Origin: Niallia sp052318935
GTDB lineage: Bacteria; Bacillota; Bacilli; Bacillales; Cytobacillaceae
Direction: 5' to 3' (one strand)
Assembly: GCA_052318935.1 (NCBI GenBank)
Contig: JBQRKO010000012.1
Length of the DNA: 64,000 nucleotides
Translations under genes and position numbers: made by a program
Part shown: one piece after another, positions 59,940 to 64,000 of the stretch
Layout: the number at the start of each line of letters is the position of its first letter
Numbering within the stretch: position 1 is the stretch's first letter
The notes under the pieces: model-generated
The model's database searches: none
Told to the model about the DNA's origin: nothing
Seen by the model: only the letters and a program-made list of their open reading frames with translations

Positions 59940-61645
59940 CTAAATGCTGTTTCTTCTTCTCTGAACATAACATAAACCAACGATGCTAGATATTAGAACA
60001 AACGGAAAGCTATTTTGATAAATGTCAGGGAAACTGGAAGCTATGGATGTTTTGGCAAATGCTGAAATATCCTTTGTATAGTTTGTAACCTTTGTTGCAA
60101 CATCCTGCAGCTGTATGTCCACTTGCTTCGTTACTTCTTTGGTTATTACTGCCTGCTGTGCTTCTCTTTCTTGTGCAGGAAGTTTCGCTAACGTTGTTTC
60201 AACATTTCTCTTTATTAACCCTTCTCGTTTTAGATTTTCGTTTACTTCAGATTGACCGGAAGAAGAATCGTCAATAGAATGCTTATTTAGTTGAAGTTCC
60301 GTTTTCTTGTACAGTTCTTTTTTCACATCACTAGGAACATCTAGTCGTTCTACTTGTTTATAGGCATGAACCAATACCTCATGTTTTTTATCATCTATTG
60401 AGTTTGTTAAGCTGGAAACGAATATGGCAACAGCCAGCACAACACCTATCTGTCTCACCATCGTAAAGACACTTTGCGATGAAGTTAACAATTCGCCTTC
60501 AAATGAAGCAGCACTAGCCATAGTCGCAGTGGAAATAATAAAACTAAAACCTAGTCCTAACAAAAAGCATACTAAAATAATTTTACTAGTAGGGCTATCT
60601 ATACTTAAACTTTTTAGTAAATAGAAGGAACAGCCCATGATAAAAAATCCAAGTATTGTCGGAATGGCAAAACCAATTTTCTTAACGACCCATCCAGCAA
60701 ATGTGGAAAAGAAGAAAATCGTAGCTGAACTAGGTGTTATTAATAATGCAGCTTGTAATTCTGTCTTTCCTTGAATTTGCGTTAAAAATTGGGGAAGAAG
60801 AACCATTACACCTACTAAAAAGATAAATCCTAATGACACGCTTAAAGTGGATCCGATAAAAAAGCGATGTTTAAATAGAGTAAGGTCCACCATCGGATTT
60901 TGAACTTTTAATTCAGTCACAATAAACAAAATAAGAGATACTACACAAATGATATAACAAGCTATCGATTTTTCGCTTATCCATCCCCAATCATTTCCTT
61001 TGATTAATCTAAGTTCAAAGAAAAAATAGTTACGCTGGAAAATAAAAGACCAAACCAATCAATAGCAGCTTTTACCCGCTGTTCATTTTTGATCGTTAGA
61101 AATAGGATAGTGAGGATAACAGCAAGGATGCATATAGGAATATTGACATAAAAAACCCAATGCCAACTTAATGTATTCGTAATAATACCGCCAACAGATG
61201 GTCCTATCGCAGTTGACAGAACTTGCGTAGCCCCAAAAAGCGTCAATGCTAAGGTCCGCTTTTCCAACGGCATTGCCGCAACACCAATGATCATGCTGCA
61301 CGGGATAAGAATAGATGCACCAAGACTTTGAATAAATCTAGAGAATATCAGCATAGACCCGCTGTCCGACAATCCACAAAGGGCAGAACCTACACCAAAC
61401 AGAATTAATCCAATTATATAAAACTTATTCTTGCCAAACAAATCTGCAAACCGGGCCATTGGGATGACTAGGATGGCGATTGTCATCGTGTAGACATTTA
61501 ACATCCATGAACTAGTTTCAAGCGAAGTCCCTAAATCCTCCTGAATTGCTGGTAATGTAATATTCATGATAGTAGAATCTAGCATACAAACAAAAATACC
61601 TAAACACATCACAACAAGTATTCTCATGCCTTTATTCTTCTCCAC
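59940..61645 (-). pseudogene. EmrB/QacA-type 14-TM MFS drug transporter, frameshifted
   Basis: The first part (starting GTG 61645, VEKNKGMRILVVM) contains LDSTIMNITLPAIQEDLG (motif D1) and RFADLFGKNKFYIIG (motif A) and runs out of frame at SLNLD-stop near 61004. The second part continues from FELRLIKGNDWGW in the neighbouring frame to the natural end. One base is missing in or near a T-rich run at about 61010-61030. If the base call is right, the gene is inactive. Its start overlaps the end of the padR gene. Confidence 0.85.
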
Positions 61646-62162
61646 CACTAATCTCCTTTTCAATAATAGCTATTTCTTTCTCAAAAAAAGCTATATTTAA
61701 TTTTGCTGTTTCAAGTCCATACTCCAACGTAATTCTTTTATATCGGTTCATATTAAATTGCTGTTTCAACGTATTTAATTCATCTATTTCGACTTGAGAC
61801 TTTTCCCTCTCTTCTTTCATCCACTGTAAAATTCTTTCTTTTGATGTTAATTTTCCAAAAAACAATCTGATCATAAAGTCCGATCTTATTGTCGTTGGAT
61901 TAATAGGGCTCATCATATATTCCTCAAATTCTCTTCTGCCTTTGTCCGTAATTTCAAACACATTCTTATTCGGCTTGCCATCCTGTGAAACAATTTTCTT
62001 CACTACTGATTCTTCTTTTTCCATTTTTCTTAACGCCGGATAAATAGCTCCAAATGAGGCATCAAAGAAATGAGAAACGGAAATCTCCATTTTCCTTTTG
62101 ATGTCATAGCCACTTAATTCTTCTTCAAATAAAAAACCTAAAATAACGTATTGAATATTCAT
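61632..62162 (-). CDS. PadR-family transcriptional regulator
   Basis: A 176-residue PadR protein: winged HTH at about 8-85 (LGFLFEEELSGYDIKRKM; FGAIYPALRKMEKE) and a helical C-terminal dimerisation domain (Vir_act_alpha_C-like). GAGGTG precedes the ATG. A perfect 14-bp-armed palindrome lies 22 bp upstream; it probably represses itself and the adjacent MFS exporter. Confidence 0.92.
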   Translation of the reverse strand: MNIQYVILGFLFEEELSGYDIKRKMEISVSHFFDASFGAIYPALRKMEKEESVVKKIVSQDGKPNKNVFEITDKGRREFEEYMMSPINPTTIRSDFMIRLFFGKLTSKERILQWMKEEREKSQVEIDELNTLKQQFNMNRYKRITLEYGLETAKLNIAFFEKEIAIIEKEISGGEE

Positions 62163-62183
62163 TTGTTCACCTCTTTTTATTAT

Positions 62184-62218
62184 CGTTGTTTATATTATCA
62201 ATGTTAATATAAACAACG
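62184..62218 (-). promoter_or_regulatory. PadR operator palindrome
   Basis: Perfect inverted repeat CGTTGTTTATATTA / TAATATAAACAACG with a 7-bp centre. Confidence 0.8.
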
Positions 62219-62261
62219 TCAATATCATTTTTTCTATTTTAAAGAATTTTATTATTTTCTA

Positions 62262-62468
62262 GGCTGTTTTCGTATAGATTATTGCTTTTAAACTCGCAGC
62301 CTGAATATACTTCGCTTTCCATGGGCGAGCGTCGAGCCTCCTCGTCGCATACGCTCCTGTGGGGTCTCGCCTTTCTCGCATTCCCACAGGAGTCTACGTA
62401 TATTCAGGCTGCTGGATACTTCTTCTCCTTTTTTTATGTAAAAAACAACAAACTTTGAGAAAACAGCC
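62262..62468. mobile_element. Family A element, copy A8
   Basis: 207 bp with perfect 8-bp duplication ATTTTCTA (62254-62261 and 62469-62476) and typical ends. It lies directly upstream of the padR promoter region. Confidence 0.92.
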
Positions 62469-62480
62469 ATTTTCTAATAC

Positions 62481-62512
62481 AAAAAAGCTTAAGGCTGTAA
62501 GACCTCAAGCTT
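62481..62512 (-). terminator. Terminator-like hairpin (minus strand)
   Basis: AAGCTTGAG and CTTAAGCTT, then TTTT on the minus strand; no minus-strand gene precedes it closely. Confidence 0.5.
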
Positions 62513-62560
62513 TGAATTTCTATTTGATTTTTATCATTCACAAATGCAGAGCAAAATAAA

Positions 62561-62607
62561 CAAGGAACCCGCTCTTTCCCTTAACGAGCAGGTTCCTTGT
62601 TCTTTTC
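62561..62607. terminator. Rho-independent terminator
   Basis: CAAGGAACCcGCTC pairs with GAGCaGGTTCCTTG, followed by TTCTTTT. Confidence 0.75.
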
Positions 62608-62756
62608 TCTAAAAAACTATTGAATCTGCAAATCCGAATTTCCGGAAAATTCCCGTTGATGATGTTCACCTCCCGTTTACAAAATAGAACGTACTGTATT
62701 CTAATTATGCATTGCAATTACCTTTCGTTTGTATTTATATTAGTACTAGATTCATT

Positions 62757-62774
62757 TAACGAAAACGTTTGCTT
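62757..62774 (+). promoter_or_regulatory. LacI/CcpA-type operator (cre-like)
   Basis: taaCGAAAACGTTTGCtta is close to the Bacillus cre pattern (TGAAAGCGTTTNCA-like, central CG), 30 bp before the amylase start. Suits catabolite or maltose-type control. Confidence 0.6.
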
Positions 62775-62802
62775 AAAAACTAAAAGATGTGAGGAGAATT
62801 TG

Positions 62803-64000
62803 ATGTTAAAAGAAGCGATTTACCACAGACCTAAAGATAATTTTGCTTATGCTTTTAATGATGAATTATTGCATATCCGTATGCGCTCTAAAAAAGAGGA
62901 TGTAAAAAAAGTGTTTTTAATTTATGGGGATCCTTATGATTGGACAGAAAATAGTTGGAATAACACTAGTAAACCAATGAAGCTAGAAGGATCAGATGAA
63001 TTATTTGATTATTGGTTTGCGGAGGTGAAACCTGAATTTCGCCGTTTACGGTATGGGTTTGAAGTTCACTCTGATTCTGAATCTGCTGTATATGGGGAAA
63101 AAGGCTTTAAAGAAAAAGACCCCCAAGATGCAAGCTTTTATTTTTGTTTTCCATTTTTAAATACAGCAGACATCTTCAAAGCACCTGAATGGGTAAAAGA
63201 TACGGTTTGGTATCAAATTTTTCCCGAGCGTTTTTGCAATGGAAATCCTGATTTAAATCCGAAAAACACACTTCCTTGGGGCAGCGAAAAACCAAAGCCT
63301 GATTCTTTTTTTGGTGGTGATTTGGAAGGCGTTATCAACAATATTGATTATTTAGCCGAGTTGGGTATTACCGGAATTTATTTCACCCCTATTTTCAAAG
63401 CTCCAACGAATCATAAGTATGACACGATCGATTATATGGAAATTGACCCGCAATTTGGTGACAAAAATACTTTGAAAAAACTAGTTCAAACATGCCATAA
63501 AAAAGGAATTCGGGTTATGCTGGATGCTGTTTTTAATCATAGCGGCTTTCATTTCCCTCCATTTCAAGACGTCTTAAAAAACCAAGAAAATTCTGTCTAT
63601 AAAGATTGGTTCCATTTAAAAGAATTCCCAGTGCAAGCCTTCCCAAAACCAAACTATGACACATTTGCTTTCACACATATGATGCCTAAATTAAATACAG
63701 AAAACGAGGAAGTGCAGAAATATCTTTTAAATATTGCTAAATACTGGATAGAAGAATTTGATATAGATGGCTGGCGCCTTGATGTAGCCAATGAAGTAGA
63801 TCATGCATTTTGGAGGTCCTTTCGAAATACAGTCAAAGCAGTTAAAAAGGATGTCTATATTCTTGGAGAAGTTTGGCATGACTCCATGCCATGGCTGCAT
63901 GGTGATCAATTTGATGCAGTGATGAACTATCCCTTTACCAACGCTGTTTTAGACTTTTTAGCAAAAGGTAAAATGAACGCAGAAGAATTTGCACATCAAA
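62803..64000 (+). CDS. Neopullulanase/cyclomaltodextrinase-type alpha-amylase (GH13_20), 5' part
   Basis: The first 399 residues are in the window. An N-terminal CBM34-like domain (1 to about 120, EAIYHRPKDNFAYAF) precedes the GH13 barrel: VWYQIFPERFCNG, GGDLEGVINNIDYLAELG, LDAVFNHSG, GWRLDVANEVDH with the nucleophile Asp, and ILGEVWHD with the acid/base Glu. No signal peptide, so it is probably cytoplasmic and cleaves imported maltodextrins. GAGGAG precedes the ATG. The C-terminus lies beyond the window. Confidence 0.94.
   Translation, partial: MLKEAIYHRPKDNFAYAFNDELLHIRMRSKKEDVKKVFLIYGDPYDWTENSWNNTSKPMKLEGSDELFDYWFAEVKPEFRRLRYGFEVHSDSESAVYGEKGFKEKDPQDASFYFCFPFLNTADIFKAPEWVKDTVWYQIFPERFCNGNPDLNPKNTLPWGSEKPKPDSFFGGDLEGVINNIDYLAELGITGIYFTPIFKAPTNHKYDTIDYMEIDPQFGDKNTLKKLVQTCHKKGIRVMLDAVFNHSGFHFPPFQDVLKNQENSVYKDWFHLKEFPVQAFPKPNYDTFAFTHMMPKLNTENEEVQKYLLNIAKYWIEEFDIDGWRLDVANEVDHAFWRSFRNTVKAVKKDVYILGEVWHDSMPWLHGDQFDAVMNYPFTNAVLDFLAKGKMNAEEFAHQ

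Noticed and set aside
890..62468. CRISPR array
   Set aside because: Repeats are dispersed by kilobases, differ in length and have inverted ends with target duplications; there are no regular spacers.

Overview
The window looks like chromosomal DNA of a low-GC, endospore-forming Bacillaceae (Bacillus in the broad sense). Support: a GerA-type germinant receptor operon, a ComK-like competence factor, perfect Bacillus-type Zur boxes, BkdAA/BkdAB-like proteins, a guanine riboswitch on xpt, and AGGAGG-type ribosome binding sites throughout. No species is claimed. I see no rRNA, tRNA, CRISPR array or intact transposase gene.

Layout. 0-0.5 kb: 5' part of a UDP-glucose dehydrogenase gene (leftward). 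1.4-7.1 kb: ger operon (A, C, an amber-interrupted B, an intact second B) and a convergent two-TM gene. 7.6-10 kb: secreted subtilase. 10.5-13.4 kb: XRE regulator, comK-like gene, SEC-C protein, YkvA-like protein. 13.9-16.3 kb: leftward kdsA-kdsD-kdsC. 17-21.3 kb: NCS1 permease, C4-dicarboxylate symporter and riboswitch-controlled xpt. 22-24 kb: MFS and MarR genes with matching promoter/operator units. 24.4-25.1 kb: Doc/AbrB-type toxin-antitoxin pair. 25.4-34.1 kb: a zinc-starvation (Zur) island: rpsN2-orf-cobW1, rpmG1, folE2, cobW2-rpmG2-znuA, with five Zur boxes and, in its middle, decayed Fe-ADH and aminotransferase genes. 34.2-39.1 kb: Gfo/Idh oxidoreductase with a divergent LysR, then TetR with an orphan branched-chain 2-oxoacid dehydrogenase E1 pair. 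39.3-43.6 kb: ywbE, small proteins, an MBL-TetR-YdjM-like operon with a double operator, a YczE-like membrane protein and Fe-ADH debris. 43.7-48.1 kb: ABC exporter divergent from a two-component system. 48.1-51.9 kb: an AT-rich cassette (GH3-family acyl-amido synthetase, MFS, TetR) bracketed by two direct repeats. 51.9-55.5 kb: MFS, EamA exporter, Lrp. 55.7-59.1 kb: ABC transporter plus DesK/NarL-type two-component operon. 59.9-62.2 kb: frameshifted 14-TM MFS with PadR. 62.8 kb to the end: start of a GH13 neopullulanase-type amylase.

Two themes stand out. First, the intergenic DNA is loaded with several families of short structured repeats. Family A (about 207 bp, inverted ends GGCTGTTTTC / GAAAACAGCC) is flanked by 8-bp target duplications in five of eight copies, is nested inside family B once, and sits in the expression platform of the xpt riboswitch. 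Family D is nested inside A. Family B keeps hairpin arms through compensatory changes between copies. Second, many genes form small regulator-transporter modules with readable operators (MarR, TetR, PadR, LysR, Zur).

The best candidate for an undescribed system is the GH3-MFS-TetR cassette at 48.3-51.8 kb: an enzyme that probably adenylates a carboxylic acid and joins it to an amine, translationally coupled to an exporter, under its own regulator, and apparently inserted as a unit. Other unusual content is KDO biosynthesis in a Gram-positive and an unknown 120-residue protein inside a Zur-controlled operon.
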